Assembly (NCBI GenBank): GCA_030457025.1
Contig: JAKDSA010000002.1
Location: 1-64,000, forward strand
DNA length: 64,000 nucleotides
From: Brevibacterium sp.
GTDB taxonomy: Bacteria > Actinomycetota > Actinomycetes > Actinomycetales > Brevibacteriaceae
Reading direction: 5' to 3'
Shown here: positions 28,373 through 37,614 of the stretch, piece by piece
Numbering within the stretch: the stretch's first letter is position 1
Layout: each line of letters starts with the position of its first letter
Translations under genes and position numbers: made by a program
Notes under the pieces: generated by a model
The model's input: the letters and a program-made list of their open reading frames with translations, nothing else
What the model was told of the DNA's origin: nothing
Databases searched by the model: none

Positions 28373-29092
28373 ATGGCTGCGAACGACACAGAAGATCGCC
28401 GTACACGGCAGAAGGTATTCAGATCGGTGCTCGATGAGGGGCCGATCACCGCCTCAGCCTTGGCTAAGGGCCTTGACCTGACTCCTGCGGCGATTCGTCG
28501 CCACATGGATGCGCTGGAGGGCGAGGGCTTCATCGAGGTCCGCGAACTCGCCGGCAAGCAGGCGGGCCGTGGCAGACCTGCCAGGCACTACGTGGTCACA
28601 TCACAGGGGCACGATTCGGTCAGTCACTCCTACGACCAGCTGGCAGTCGATATCCTCCGGTTCATGAAGGACCGAGTCGGTTCTGCTGCCGTTGAGGATT
28701 TCACCGAGGACCTGGTCACGAAACTCCGTGACCGCCTCGGCGGGGAACTGGATCGACGGGGAGGCACCACAGTGGCTTCCCGCTCCCGGGGCCTGGCTGC
28801 GGCATTGACCAAGGAGGGGTATGCCGCCTCTGCGACACCGGTGGCGGCCGGAACCCCTCTCGAAGCGATGCAGCTGTGTCAGGGACATTGTCCGATCCAG
28901 GCAGTCGCCACCGAGTTCCCCGAGATCTGCGATGCAGAGCTCGCCATGTTCTCGGACTATCTGGGTGTCGATGTTCGCCGTCTGTCCTCATTGGCACACG
29001 GTGATCATGTCTGCACCACCCACATCCCGACCTCAGAACTCACCAGACCACTCATCCACAGCAATGATCGACCTCAAGGAGGTTCACGATGA
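28373..29092 (+). CDS. sufR: SufR, Fe-S-sensing transcriptional repressor
   Basis: The 239-residue regulator has an N-terminal winged helix ([23 protein letters not shown]) with a GRGRPARHY wing. Four C-terminal Cys residues (169, 173, 186 and 214; motif CQGHC, then EICD and HVCT) match those that hold an Fe-S cluster in the SufR family. When the cluster forms SufR represses the operon; loss of the cluster relieves it. The gene is first in the suf operon and overlaps sufB by 4 nt. A strong AAGGAGG precedes ATG 28373. Confidence 0.92.
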   Translation: MAANDTEDRRTRQKVFRSVLDEGPITASALAKGLDLTPAAIRRHMDALEGEGFIEVRELAGKQAGRGRPARHYVVTSQGHDSVSHSYDQLAVDILRFMKDRVGSAAVEDFTEDLVTKLRDRLGGELDRRGGTTVASRSRGLAAALTKEGYAASATPVAAGTPLEAMQLCQGHCPIQAVATEFPEICDAELAMFSDYLGVDVRRLSSLAHGDHVCTTHIPTSELTRPLIHSNDRPQGGSR

Positions 29093-30519
29093 CTGACACA
29101 GGCAATCGGATCATCGATGCGAATCCCGAGCTCAAAGACCTCGGGCAGTACGCATACGGTTGGCACGACGCAAACGATGCGGGCGAGTATGCTCCTCGCG
29201 GGCTCTCGGAAGACGTCGTCCGCAACATTTCGAAGTTGAAGGACGAGCCGGACTGGATGCTTCAGCGCCGCCTCAAGGCGCTGAAACTGTTCGAGAAGAA
29301 GCCGATGCCCAGCTGGGGTGCGGATCTCACGGGGATCCACTTCGATGACATCAAGTACTTCGTCCGCTCGACAGAGGGCCAGGCCACGTCCTGGGAGGAT
29401 CTGCCCGAGGACATCCGCAACACCTATGACAAGCTCGGCATCCCCGAGGCGGAGAAGCAGCGCCTCGTCGCCGGCGTCGCGGCTCAGTACGAGTCCGAGG
29501 TCGTCTACCACCAGATCAACGAGGAGCTCGAGGCTCAGGGTGTCATCTTCATGGACACCGACACCGGCCTGCGCGAGCACCCGGAGATCTTCGAAGAGTA
29601 CTTCGGCTCGATCATTCCTTCCGGCGACAACAAGTTCTCGGCCCTGAACACCGCAGTGTGGTCTGGCGGCTCCTTCGTCTACGTCCCCAAGGGCGTCCAC
29701 GTCGAGATCCCGCTGCAGGCCTACTTCCGGATCAACACGGAGAACATGGGTCAGTTCGAGCGCACCCTGATCATCGCCGACGAGGGTTCGTCGGTGCATT
29801 ATGTCGAGGGCTGCACCGCACCGATCTACAATTCCGACTCGCTGCACTCCGCGGTTGTCGAGATCGTGGCCAAGAAGGATGCGAAGGTCCGCTACACGAC
29901 CATCCAGAACTGGTCGAACAACGTCTACAACCTCGTCACCAAGCGTGCGATCGCCGAAGAGGGCGCGTCCATGGAATGGGTCGACGGCAACATCGGCTCG
30001 AAGGTCACCATGAAGTACCCGGCCATCTGGCTGACCGGTGAGCATGCCATGGGCGAGACCCTGTCGGTCGCGTTCGCCGGCGAGGGGCAGCACCAGGACA
30101 CCGGCGCGAAGATGGTTCACGCCGCTCCGAACACCCACTCGTCGATCGTGGCGAAGTCCGTGGCCCGAGGCGGCGGACGTTCTGGCTACCGTGGACTCGT
30201 CCACGTGCACCCCGGAGCGAAGGGCTCGTCGAACAACGTCCTCTGTGACGCACTTCTGGTCGACAACATCTCCCGTTCGGACACCTACCCCTACATCGAC
30301 ATCCGTGAGGACGATGTGACGCTGGGTCACGAGGCGACCGTGTCAAAGGTCAGTGAGGATCAGCTCTTCTACCTCATGAGCCGCGGTATGGAGGAGACCG
30401 AGGCGATGGCGATGATCGTGCGTGGATTCGTCGAGCCGATCGCTCGCGAACTGCCGATGGAATACGCCCTCGAGCTCAACCGCCTCATCGAAATCCAGAT
30501 GGAAGGTGGCGTGGGCTGA
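29089..30519 (+). CDS. sufB: Fe-S scaffold protein SufB
   Basis: SufB is the scaffold subunit of the SufBC2D complex, which assembles [4Fe-4S] clusters. The 476-residue protein is full length and has the beta-helix core with the conserved [18 protein letters not shown] segment and the QNWSNNVYN and [10 protein letters not shown] blocks. No intein is present, unlike the mycobacterial orthologue. It overlaps sufR (ATGA) and precedes sufD by 36 nt. Confidence 0.97.
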   Translation: MTDTGNRIIDANPELKDLGQYAYGWHDANDAGEYAPRGLSEDVVRNISKLKDEPDWMLQRRLKALKLFEKKPMPSWGADLTGIHFDDIKYFVRSTEGQATSWEDLPEDIRNTYDKLGIPEAEKQRLVAGVAAQYESEVVYHQINEELEAQGVIFMDTDTGLREHPEIFEEYFGSIIPSGDNKFSALNTAVWSGGSFVYVPKGVHVEIPLQAYFRINTENMGQFERTLIIADEGSSVHYVEGCTAPIYNSDSLHSAVVEIVAKKDAKVRYTTIQNWSNNVYNLVTKRAIAEEGASMEWVDGNIGSKVTMKYPAIWLTGEHAMGETLSVAFAGEGQHQDTGAKMVHAAPNTHSSIVAKSVARGGGRSGYRGLVHVHPGAKGSSNNVLCDALLVDNISRSDTYPYIDIREDDVTLGHEATVSKVSEDQLFYLMSRGMEETEAMAMIVRGFVEPIARELPMEYALELNRLIEIQMEGGVG

Positions 30520-30555
30520 TCAACGCCCACCACCGACCGCGACAAGGAGTTTTAA

Positions 30556-31731
30556 GTGACAGATACCACCAACCCGTTGGGCCTCGATGAACACTCTCAC
30601 GGCGCCGACGTCCACGTCCCCGATTCCAAGCGGGACGCTCGCACACGCAGCTTCGACGTCTCCGACTTCCCCGTCCCGAACGGTCGCGAAGAGGAATGGC
30701 GGTTCTCCCCGGTGCGCAAGCTCAGTGATTTCTTCACCGATGCCGCCTCCGAGGCGAAGCTGACCACGACCGGCGACCTGCCCGAGGGCATCTCCGTCGA
30801 GGAGATCTCGCTCGAGGCCGCTCAGGAGCTGGGCATCCTCGAACCCGAGGATCGTCCCGCCGCGGTGGCAGCCAACCGCGCTGCCACCGTGACCCACTAC
30901 TCGGTTCCCGCTGGAACCGAGATCGACGGCGCCGTGATCATCCACGCCGACGGCACCGGAAATGACATCTCCCATGGTCATGTCGTCGTCTCCATCGGAG
31001 CGAACGCCAAGGCAACCATCGTCGTCGAACACGAAGGGCTCGCTCGGTACTCCGAGCTCGTGTCCCTCGTCATCGGCGATGGCGCAAACGTGACCTTCGT
31101 GTCCCTGCAGCTCTGGGACGACGAGACACAGCACCTGGGCCAGCACGACGCGATCGTGGGCAAGGACGCGAAGTTCAAGCACATCGTCATCAGCCTCGGC
31201 GGAGACATCGTGCGCCTGAACACGAACGTGCGCTACTCGGCAGCCGGGGGAGAGGCCGAACTGCTCGGACTCTACTTCGCCGATGCCGGCCAGCACTTCG
31301 AGCACCGCACCTACATCGACCACAACACGCCCAAGGCCACCTCGAACGTCCACTACAAGGGCGCCCTCCAGGGCAAGGACGCGCGCAGCGTGTGGATCGG
31401 CGATGTGCTCATCCGCCCCGAGGCGCTCGATATCGACACCTACGAGCTCAACCGCAACCTCATCCTCTCCGACGGGGCACGCGCTGACTCGGTGCCGAAC
31501 CTGGAGATCGAGACCGGCGACATCGCCGGCGCCGGACACGCATCCTCGACCGGACGTTTCGACGAGGAACACCTGTTCTACCTGATGAGCCGTGGCATCC
31601 CCGAGGATGTCGCTCGTCAGCTGGTGGTCCGCGGATTCTTCAACGAAGTGATCCAGAAGATCCAGGTGCCTGAGATCGAGGAAGTCCTCAATGAGCGAAT
31701 CGAGGAAGAACTCTCGCGGAGCGTTCTGTGA
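30556..31731 (+). CDS. sufD: SufD, Fe-S assembly protein
   Basis: SufD (391 residues) is the paralogous partner of SufB in the SufBC2D scaffold and is needed for iron acquisition. The N-terminal helical part includes REEEWRFSPVRKL. The beta-helix follows, with a conserved C-terminal [20 protein letters not shown] shared with SufB. The GTG start at 30556 has an AAGGAG about 9 nt upstream. It overlaps the Rieske ferredoxin gene by 4 nt. Confidence 0.95.
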   Translation: MTDTTNPLGLDEHSHGADVHVPDSKRDARTRSFDVSDFPVPNGREEEWRFSPVRKLSDFFTDAASEAKLTTTGDLPEGISVEEISLEAAQELGILEPEDRPAAVAANRAATVTHYSVPAGTEIDGAVIIHADGTGNDISHGHVVVSIGANAKATIVVEHEGLARYSELVSLVIGDGANVTFVSLQLWDDETQHLGQHDAIVGKDAKFKHIVISLGGDIVRLNTNVRYSAAGGEAELLGLYFADAGQHFEHRTYIDHNTPKATSNVHYKGALQGKDARSVWIGDVLIRPEALDIDTYELNRNLILSDGARADSVPNLEIETGDIAGAGHASSTGRFDEEHLFYLMSRGIPEDVARQLVVRGFFNEVIQKIQVPEIEEVLNERIEEELSRSVL

Positions 31732-32051
31732 CCATGATCGACGTTGCGGCCGCCGATGAGGTGGCCGCAGGGGCGACGATGCGAATCGAAGTGAACAACT
31801 TCGAGATCTGCATCGCCCGCGACTCCGACGGCACGATCCATGCCATCGACGACGTCTGCACCCATGGCGAGGTATCGCTGGCCGAGGGCGAGGTGGAAGG
31901 TTGTGCCATCGAATGCTGGCTGCACGGCTCCCAGTTCGACCTGACGTCCGGCCGACCGCTGAGCCCACCGGCCTTCGAGCCCGTCGCAGTCTACGACTGC
32001 AAGGAGATCGCCGGCCGCATCCTGCTTGACCCGAGCACAGTGCTCAACTGA
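31728..32051 (+). CDS. Rieske-type non-haem ferredoxin in the suf operon
   Basis: This 107-residue soluble protein has the two Rieske [2Fe-2S] ligand motifs CTHGEVSL and CWLHGSQFD, in the dioxygenase-ferredoxin arrangement. It has no signal peptide or membrane anchor. It sits between sufD and sufC and overlaps sufD by 4 nt, so it is translated with the assembly machinery. A role as electron donor during cluster synthesis is likely but inferred from context. The same insertion occurs in other Actinobacteria. Confidence 0.93.
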   Translation: MTMIDVAAADEVAAGATMRIEVNNFEICIARDSDGTIHAIDDVCTHGEVSLAEGEVEGCAIECWLHGSQFDLTSGRPLSPPAFEPVAVYDCKEIAGRILLDPSTVLN

Positions 32052-32115
32052 CCACCACGGCAGACTCAGCAGCACGCTCTGATCACCACGTTCTACCGAA
32101 TTGAAAAGGATTGAC

Positions 32116-32874
32116 ATGTCCACTCTGAAAATCACCGACCTGCACGTCAGCGTCAACACCGACTCCGGTCCCAAGCCGATCCTCAACGGCATCAACCTGG
32201 AGATCAACTCCAACGAGACCCACGCCATCATGGGCCCCAACGGCTCCGGCAAGTCCACCCTGGCCTACGCCCTGGCCGGCCACCCGAAGTACCAGGTGAC
32301 CTCAGGTTCGGTCACCCTCGACGATGTCGACGTCCTCGCGATGTCCGTCGACGAGCGTGCCAAGGCCGGGCTGTTCCTGGCCATGCAGTACCCCGTCGAG
32401 GTCCCCGGTGTGACCGTGACGAACTTCCTGCGTTCGGCCAAGACCGCGGTCGACGGAGAAGCTCCGAAGCTGCGTCACTGGACCAAGGACCTCAAGTCCG
32501 CGATGGAGAACCTTCGCGTGGATCCTGAGTTCGCCAGCCGCAACGTCAACGAAGGATTCTCCGGCGGCGAGAAGAAACGCCACGAGATCCTCCAGATGGA
32601 GATGCTCAAGCCCCAGTTCGCCGTCCTCGACGAGACCGACTCCGGTCTCGACGTCGATGCCCTGCGCATCGTGTCCGAGGGCGTCAACCGGGTGCGCGAG
32701 TCGACCGATGTCGGCATTCTGCTCATCACTCACTACACTCGTATTCTTCAGTACGTCAAGCCCGACCACGTCCACGTGATCATCAAGGGCAAGGTCGCTG
32801 AAGAGGGCGGACCGGAACTGGCCGATCGCCTCGAGAACGAAGGATACGACCGCTTCCTGCAGGCCCCAGCCTGA
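32116..32874 (+). CDS. sufC: SufC, Fe-S assembly ATPase
   Basis: SufC (252 residues) is the ABC-type ATPase that drives conformational change in SufBC2D. It has Walker A GPNGSGKST near residue 38, signature FSGGEKKRHEI, and Walker B FAVLDETDSGLD with the SufC-typical DETDSGLD. I chose ATG 32116 because AAAAGGA lies just upstream; a TTG at 32101 is in frame but unlikely. Its stop overlaps the sufS start. Confidence 0.97.
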   Translation: MSTLKITDLHVSVNTDSGPKPILNGINLEINSNETHAIMGPNGSGKSTLAYALAGHPKYQVTSGSVTLDDVDVLAMSVDERAKAGLFLAMQYPVEVPGVTVTNFLRSAKTAVDGEAPKLRHWTKDLKSAMENLRVDPEFASRNVNEGFSGGEKKRHEILQMEMLKPQFAVLDETDSGLDVDALRIVSEGVNRVRESTDVGILLITHYTRILQYVKPDHVHVIIKGKVAEEGGPELADRLENEGYDRFLQAPA

Positions 32875-34124
32875 TGTTCTCCCGCCTGCGGAACGACTTC
32901 CCGATCCTGGACACCAGGGTCGGGGAGTCGCCTCTGAGCTACCTCGACTCGGGTGCGACCTCCCAGAAGCCGCAGTGCGTCATCGACACGTTCACCGAGT
33001 ATTATTCTCAGCGCAACGCTGCTGTTCACCGTGGAGCCCACACGCTCGCGGTGATGGCCACCGACGCGTTCGAGGCCGGCCGTGAAGGTGTCGCGAACCT
33101 CGTCGGCGGAACACCCGAACAGGTGGTCTGGACGAAGAACGCGACCGAAGCGCTCAACATCGTCGCTCTGGGAATCGACCGGGCCAGCCATGGTTTCGGG
33201 GGAGAGGCCGCGAAGCGCTTTGGACTCGGACCCGAGGACTCGATCGTCGTCACCGAGATGGAGCACCACGCGAACCTCGTCCCCTGGCAGCAGCTGGCCG
33301 AGTCCACAGGTGCCCAGCTGCGCTGGATTCCCGTCACCGACACCGGCGAATTGGACTTGAGCGACCTCGAGTCGATCGTCGATGAGACGACGAAGGTCTT
33401 CGCTTTCACCCACGTCTCGAATGTGCTCGGTACGATCAACCCGGTGCAGCGCCTCGTCGGCCGGGCCCGCGCGGTCGACTCTCTCGTCGTCCTCGACGCC
33501 TGCCAGTCCGTGCCGCACATGCCTGTGAGCTTCGTCGATCTCGACGTCGACTTCGCAGCATTCTCCGCGCACAAGGCGCTGGGCCCCACCGGCCTCGGCA
33601 GCCTCTGGGGCAAATCAGATCTGCTGAACTCTCTGCCGCCGGTGCTCACCGGCGGATCCATGATCACCACGGTGACCATGGAGGAATCACGGTTCATGGA
33701 TGCCCCACAGCGTTTCGAAGCGGGAACACAGCCCGTGGCCGAGGTCGCTGCGTTCACCACCGCGGTCAATTACCTCGCCGAGGTGGGTCTGGACAAGATC
33801 TTCGACCATGAGCGTCAGCTCGCCGCAGTCCTCCTCGACGGAATTGCCAATATTCCAGGCGTCACCGTACTCGGTGCGGCCGAGGAACGGATCGGCACAG
33901 TGGCCTTCGACGTTGCCGGGGTCCATGCCCACGATGTCGGCCAGTACCTCGATTCCCAGGGAGTTGCCGTACGGGTCGGCCACCACTGCGCCCAGCCGCT
34001 GCACCGGCGCTTCGGCGTCACCGCTACGACCCGGGCCAGCACTTACCTGTACAACAACACCGAGGACTGCGAACAGCTTCTGACGGCTCTGGCCGAGGTT
34101 CGTTCGTTCTTCGGAGCCGAGTGA
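32874..34124 (+). CDS. sufS: Cysteine desulfurase SufS
   Basis: SufS is the PLP enzyme that takes sulfur from cysteine as an enzyme persulfide. The 416-residue class II desulfurase has the PLP lysine K234 in SAHKALGPTG, catalytic Cys372 in RVGHHCAQP, and the HRGAHTLA and THVSNVLGT motifs. It hands sulfur to SufU encoded next. ATG 32874 overlaps the sufC stop (TGATG). Confidence 0.96.
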   Translation: MFSRLRNDFPILDTRVGESPLSYLDSGATSQKPQCVIDTFTEYYSQRNAAVHRGAHTLAVMATDAFEAGREGVANLVGGTPEQVVWTKNATEALNIVALGIDRASHGFGGEAAKRFGLGPEDSIVVTEMEHHANLVPWQQLAESTGAQLRWIPVTDTGELDLSDLESIVDETTKVFAFTHVSNVLGTINPVQRLVGRARAVDSLVVLDACQSVPHMPVSFVDLDVDFAAFSAHKALGPTGLGSLWGKSDLLNSLPPVLTGGSMITTVTMEESRFMDAPQRFEAGTQPVAEVAAFTTAVNYLAEVGLDKIFDHERQLAAVLLDGIANIPGVTVLGAAEERIGTVAFDVAGVHAHDVGQYLDSQGVAVRVGHHCAQPLHRRFGVTATTRASTYLYNNTEDCEQLLTALAEVRSFFGAE

Positions 34125-34134
34125 GGGCCGCCCC

Positions 34135-34602
34135 ATGAGCACACAGATGCAACAGCTCTACCAACAGGTCATCCTCGATCACTCCCGGTCGCGGATCGGC
34201 AACGCGGACTTACTCGGTGACGCCGCCACAGGAGCCCATGGCTCCTCACATCAGATCAACCCCACCTGCGGCGACGAAATCGAACTCGAGACCGAATTGG
34301 CCGGCGACGGAGGATTGACCGTGCGCTGGTCCGGTGACGGATGCTCGATCTCGATGGCCTCTGCCTCGGTCCTGTCCGAGCTCGCAGGCGATACCACCGT
34401 CGCCGACATGTTCGTCATCGAAGCGAAGTTCCACGAACTCATGCACTCCCGTGGGACACTGGAAGGCGAGGAGGAAATACTCGGCGACGCTGCGGCGTTC
34501 AGCGGAGTGTCGAAGTTCCCAGCCAGGATCAAGTGCGCACTCCTGTCCTGGGTCGCGTTCAAGGACGCACTCAACCAAGCCCAAACATCTCTGGAGGAGT
34601 AA
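34135..34602 (+). CDS. sufU: SufU, sulfur-transfer protein
   Basis: SufU (155 residues) accepts persulfide sulfur from SufS by a Zn-ligand swap and passes it to SufB. The three family Cys residues are Cys45 (NPTCGDEI), Cys70 (GDGCSIS) and Cys134 (IKCALLSW), and the conserved Asp of CGDE is present. These residues and the insertion relative to IscU mark it as the Zn-bound transfer protein type rather than a scaffold. Confidence 0.94.
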   Translation: MSTQMQQLYQQVILDHSRSRIGNADLLGDAATGAHGSSHQINPTCGDEIELETELAGDGGLTVRWSGDGCSISMASASVLSELAGDTTVADMFVIEAKFHELMHSRGTLEGEEEILGDAAAFSGVSKFPARIKCALLSWVAFKDALNQAQTSLEE

Positions 34603-34604
34603 GA

Positions 34605-34940
34605 ATGCCCGAAGTGATAGACGCACCGCAGAACGCAAGCATCGATGAGGTGCGCGAAGCGATGATGGACGTCATGGACCCGGAGCTCGGCGTCAACATC
34701 GTCGACCTCGGACTCGTCTACGGACTCTCTGTCGAAGATGACGGAACCGCCGTCGTCGAAATGACACTGACGTCCGCTGCCTGCCCGCTGACCGATGTCA
34801 TCGAAGACCAGACCGCTCAGTGCCTCGAAGGCATCGTCCCGGCCTACCGGATCAACTGGGTCTGGATGCCGCCATGGGGCCCGGACAAGATCACAGACGA
34901 CGGGCGCGAGCAGATGCGCGCCCTCGGCTTCAACATCTGA
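34605..34940 (+). CDS. sufT: SufT-like MIP18/DUF59 Fe-S maturation protein
   Basis: The 111-residue protein has the MIP18/DUF59 fold with MDVMDPELGVNIVDLGLVYG and the conserved Cys in TSAACPLTD. Members help deliver or mature Fe-S clusters; in mycobacteria SufT sits at the same place in the operon. The ATG at 34605 lies 2 nt after the sufU stop, with GGAGGAG inside the sufU end as its ribosome site. It is the last gene of the operon before a stem-loop. Confidence 0.9.
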   Translation: MPEVIDAPQNASIDEVREAMMDVMDPELGVNIVDLGLVYGLSVEDDGTAVVEMTLTSAACPLTDVIEDQTAQCLEGIVPAYRINWVWMPPWGPDKITDDGREQMRALGFNI

Positions 34941-34954
34941 GGTTTCTTGATTGC

Positions 34955-34979
34955 GATCCGAGACCATAAGTTTCGGATC
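34955..34979 (+). terminator. Stem-loop after the suf operon
   Basis: GATCCGA (34955-34961) pairs with TCGGATC (34973-34979) over an 11-nt loop, 15 nt after the sufT stop. The remaining part of the 250-bp gap to the RNase H gene holds two more palindromes, at 34991-35006 and CACCTCG-C-CGAGGTG at 35016-35030, and no convincing gene. Confidence 0.5.
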
Positions 34980-34990
34980 ATGGAACGAGG

Positions 34991-35006
34991 CGTCCCCGTG
35001 GGGACG
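34991..35006. repeat. Dispersed palindrome, copy 1 (CGTCCCCGTGGGGACG)
   Basis: Stem CGTCCCC/GGGGACG with a 2-nt centre GT. Shares the GTCCCC...GGGGAC arms with four other sites in the window. Confidence 0.75.
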
Positions 35007-35191
35007 CGAAACGATCACCTCGCCGAGGTGGGAGTGCTGATTACGGTGCCCCCGCCTCGGCGATGTTCGTGGGTCGCCCCGGCTGGTCTCTCCAGGGTGG
35101 GTTCGGCCAAGGTCACGCAGATCACCTGCCCCGAACTCAGGCCGCGGGCCGCGGCGTGAAAGAATGAAGACCGACTTTCCTAGGAGAACCA

Positions 35192-35938
35192 TTGACGATC
35201 ATCGCGGCCGCAGACGGGTCAGCCCTCGGCAACCCCGGACCGGCAGGCTGGGCCTGGTACGTCGACGACCGCTGCTGGCACGCCGGCGGATGGAGGGAAT
35301 CGACGAACAACCGCGGTGAGCTCATGGCCGTCCTCGACCTGCTCGACTCGACAGCCGGCGTCAACGAGGATCTCAAGGTCTTCTGCGATTCCAAATACGT
35401 CATCAACGCCCTGACGAAGTGGATGCCAGCTTGGAAGCGCAAAGGCTGGAAGAAGGCCGACGGCAAGGAAGTTCTCAACAAGGACCTCCTCGAACGCCTG
35501 GACACTGCCCTGACCGGTCGGGAGATCGAATTCGAATGGGTCAAGGGACACAGCAACCACGCGATGAACGAAGCGGCAGACGAACGCGCACGTGCGGCCG
35601 CAACCGCTTATCAGAAGAACACGAGCGTGCCCACCGGGCCCGGATACGTCCCCGCGGGGACGTCCGAGTCGATCACCGCACCTTCCGCCGCGGCCACCGA
35701 CGGCGTTTGTGACGAATCCGGGCCTCGTGACGAATCCGGGCCTCGTGACGAATCCGGGGCTTCAACGGTCTCCGCGGAACCTGCGCCACAGGGGTCTGCA
35801 ACCGCCGCGACCACGCTCGTCTCCTGCAGAGTGCCCACGCATATCGCGGACGAACTCGTCTCTCGGGCACAGGCTCAGGGAATCCACCCACAAGAATTCT
35901 TGGCCGAGATCATCGGTCGCAGTTTGGAGAATGAATGA
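35192..35938 (+). CDS. rnhA: Ribonuclease HI with low-complexity linker and RHH-like C-terminal tail
   Basis: Residues 1 to about 140 are RNase HI, which cuts the RNA strand of RNA-DNA hybrids. The four metal-binding acids are D8 (ADGSALGNPGP), E43 (NRGELMA), D66 (FCDSKYV) and D130 (NEAADERA), with H120. Residues about 141-205 are a Pro/Ala/Ser linker holding an in-frame 18-bp palindrome and DESGPR repeats encoded by 18-bp tandem units. The last 40 residues (LVSCRVPTHIADELVSRAQ to FLAEIIGRSL) look like a ribbon-helix-helix-type or coiled dimerising segment; that is my inference. Start TTG 35192 has AGGAG 6 nt upstream. The gene overlaps the ABC-F gene by 4 nt. Confidence 0.88.
   Translation: MTIIAAADGSALGNPGPAGWAWYVDDRCWHAGGWRESTNNRGELMAVLDLLDSTAGVNEDLKVFCDSKYVINALTKWMPAWKRKGWKKADGKEVLNKDLLERLDTALTGREIEFEWVKGHSNHAMNEAADERARAAATAYQKNTSVPTGPGYVPAGTSESITAPSAAATDGVCDESGPRDESGPRDESGASTVSAEPAPQGSATAATTLVSCRVPTHIADELVSRAQAQGIHPQEFLAEIIGRSLENE
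35646..35663. repeat. Dispersed palindrome, copy 2, inside rnhA
   Basis: ACGTCCCCGCGGGGACGT, an exact 18-bp palindrome read in frame as part of YVPAGTSE in the RNase H linker. Same core as the copies at 34991, 49351, 51550 and 51583. Confidence 0.85.
35709..35760 (+). repeat. 18-bp tandem repeats in the rnhA linker
   Basis: Two exact copies and one partial copy of GTGACGAATCCGGGCCTC (35709-35726, 35727-35744, 35745-35760). They encode DESGPR-DESGPR-DESGA. The period is six codons, so copy number can change without breaking the frame. Confidence 0.95.
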
Positions 35939-37533
35939 TTCAGGCATCCGACCTCGAGGTCATCGTCGGCGCCCGCACTCTGATGTCGGAGGTCTCCTTC
36001 CGCGTCGACAAGGGCGACCGGGTCGGCCTCGTCGGACGCAACGGGGCTGGGAAGACCACCCTGACGAAGGTGATCATGGGAGGTCATACCGCCGCGGCCG
36101 GCAATGTCTCCGTCTCCGGGACTGTGGGCTACCTGCCCCAGGACCCGCGCAGCGGTGACTTGACGGCTACGGGCATGGAGCGCATCCTCTCCGCGCGTGA
36201 CCTCGATGTGCTCATCAAGCGGCTGCGCAAGGCCGAACGTCAGATGGCCTCTCCCGATGAGAACGTTTCGGCGAAGGCTCTCGACCGCTATCCTCGCATC
36301 GAATCCGAGTTCATGGCCGCCGGCGGTTATTCCGCAGAATCCGAAGCATATGCGATCGCTGCCAACCTCGGTCTCGATGAGGATCTCATCAGCCAAGAGA
36401 TCGGCACCCTCTCCGGCGGCCAGAGGCGCCGTGTGGAGCTCGCGCGAATCCTGTTCTCGGCCCCGGACACGATGATCCTCGATGAGCCGACGAACCACCT
36501 CGACGCGGAGTCGGTGCTGTGGCTGCGTGACTACCTCAAGGGCTACTCCGGCGGCCTCATCGTCATCAGTCACGACCTCGACCTCATTGATGAAGTCGTC
36601 AACAAAGTGTTCTTCCTCGATGCGACCCGCCAGACCATCGACATCTACTCGATGGGCTACCGCCTCTATCTCAAGCAGCGCGAAGACGATGAGCGCCGAC
36701 GTCGCCGCGAGCGAGCGAACGCGGAGAAGAAGGCATCGGCACTGAACGCCCAGGCGAACAAGATGATGGCCAAGGCCACGAAGACCGTGGCCGCGCAGCA
36801 GATGGCCAAACGCGCCGAGCGTCTGCTGGCTGGTCTCGAAGACGAACGCAGCTCCGAGAAAATCGCCAATCTGCGGTTCCCCGCCCCAGCCGACTGCGGA
36901 CGGGTGCCGCTGACCGCGGAGGGCCTCTCTCGCAACTACGGCTCGACCGAGGTCTTCACCGGCGTCGATCTGGCCATCGACAAAGGCTCACGCGTCGTCA
37001 TCCTCGGCTACAACGGTGCGGGCAAGACCACGCTGCTGCGTCTGCTGGCCGGCCTCGACGAACCGGATTCGGGACAGGTCGTGCCCGGCTATGGTCTCAA
37101 GCTCGGATACTACGCACAGGAGCACGAGACGCTCGACCTCGAACGCAGCGTGCTGGAGAACATGAAGCGCAATTCACCGCATCTCGATGACACGGCTGTG
37201 CGCAATGTGCTCGGTTCGTTCCTGTTCTCAGGCGATGACGTGCATAAGCCATCGCAGGTGCTCTCCGGTGGTGAGAAGACACGTCTGGCCTTGGCCACGC
37301 TCGTGGTCTCGAGTGCCAACGTCCTCCTCCTCGATGAGCCGACGAACAACCTCGATCCGGCCTCGCGGGAGGAGATCCTCTCGGCCATCCGCCGTTATGA
37401 GGGTGCCATCATCCTCGTCACCCACGATGAGGGAGCGGTGTCTGCGCTCGACCCCGACCGCGTGCTCCTGCTGCCCGACGGTGACGAAGACCTGTGGAAC
37501 GACACCTACCTGGACCTCGTCACGCTGGCCTGA
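35935..37533 (+). CDS. ABC-F family ATPase (translation factor type)
   Basis: This soluble 532-residue protein has two ABC domains and no membrane segment. P-loops are GRNGAGKTT near residue 35 and GYNGAGKTT near 358, signatures LSGGQRRRVELAR and LSGGEKTRLALA, and both Walker B motifs end in DEPTN. A basic, helical linker (about 245-310, with KQREDDERRRRRERAN) is the P-site tRNA interaction motif of ABC-F proteins. The family acts on ribosomes in translation or antibiotic protection. It matches the Rv1473 position in mycobacterial synteny. The ATG overlaps the rnhA stop. Confidence 0.9.
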   Translation: MIQASDLEVIVGARTLMSEVSFRVDKGDRVGLVGRNGAGKTTLTKVIMGGHTAAAGNVSVSGTVGYLPQDPRSGDLTATGMERILSARDLDVLIKRLRKAERQMASPDENVSAKALDRYPRIESEFMAAGGYSAESEAYAIAANLGLDEDLISQEIGTLSGGQRRRVELARILFSAPDTMILDEPTNHLDAESVLWLRDYLKGYSGGLIVISHDLDLIDEVVNKVFFLDATRQTIDIYSMGYRLYLKQREDDERRRRRERANAEKKASALNAQANKMMAKATKTVAAQQMAKRAERLLAGLEDERSSEKIANLRFPAPADCGRVPLTAEGLSRNYGSTEVFTGVDLAIDKGSRVVILGYNGAGKTTLLRLLAGLDEPDSGQVVPGYGLKLGYYAQEHETLDLERSVLENMKRNSPHLDDTAVRNVLGSFLFSGDDVHKPSQVLSGGEKTRLALATLVVSSANVLLLDEPTNNLDPASREEILSAIRRYEGAIILVTHDEGAVSALDPDRVLLLPDGDEDLWNDTYLDLVTLA

Positions 37534-37550
37534 TCAGGCAGGACATCGTG

Positions 37551-37573
37551 GGCCCCGAACGGGATCCGGGGCC
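37551..37573. terminator. Stem-loop between convergent ABC-F and SURF1 genes
   Basis: GGCCCCG (37551-37557) pairs with CGGGGCC (37567-37573) around a 9-nt loop, 18 nt after the ABC-F stop. Confidence 0.65.
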
Positions 37574-37574
37574 T

Positions 37575-37614
37575 GCTCAGGAGTGTCGGAAGGGCCCGCT
37601 CAGGAGTGTCGGAA
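37575..37614 (-). repeat. Duplicated 3' end of the SURF1 gene
   Basis: GCTCAGGAGTGTCGGAA occurs at 37575-37591 and 37598-37614 with a 23-nt period. The second copy (plus-strand order) encodes the last SURF1 residues and its stop; the other lies just downstream of the stop. Confidence 0.9.

Noticed and set aside
29074..30330. 418-codon open frame opposite sufB
   Set aside because: Shadow frame antisense to a well-conserved coding region.
35709..35760. CRISPR-like array in the rnhA linker
   Set aside because: Units are contiguous 18-bp coding repeats without spacers.
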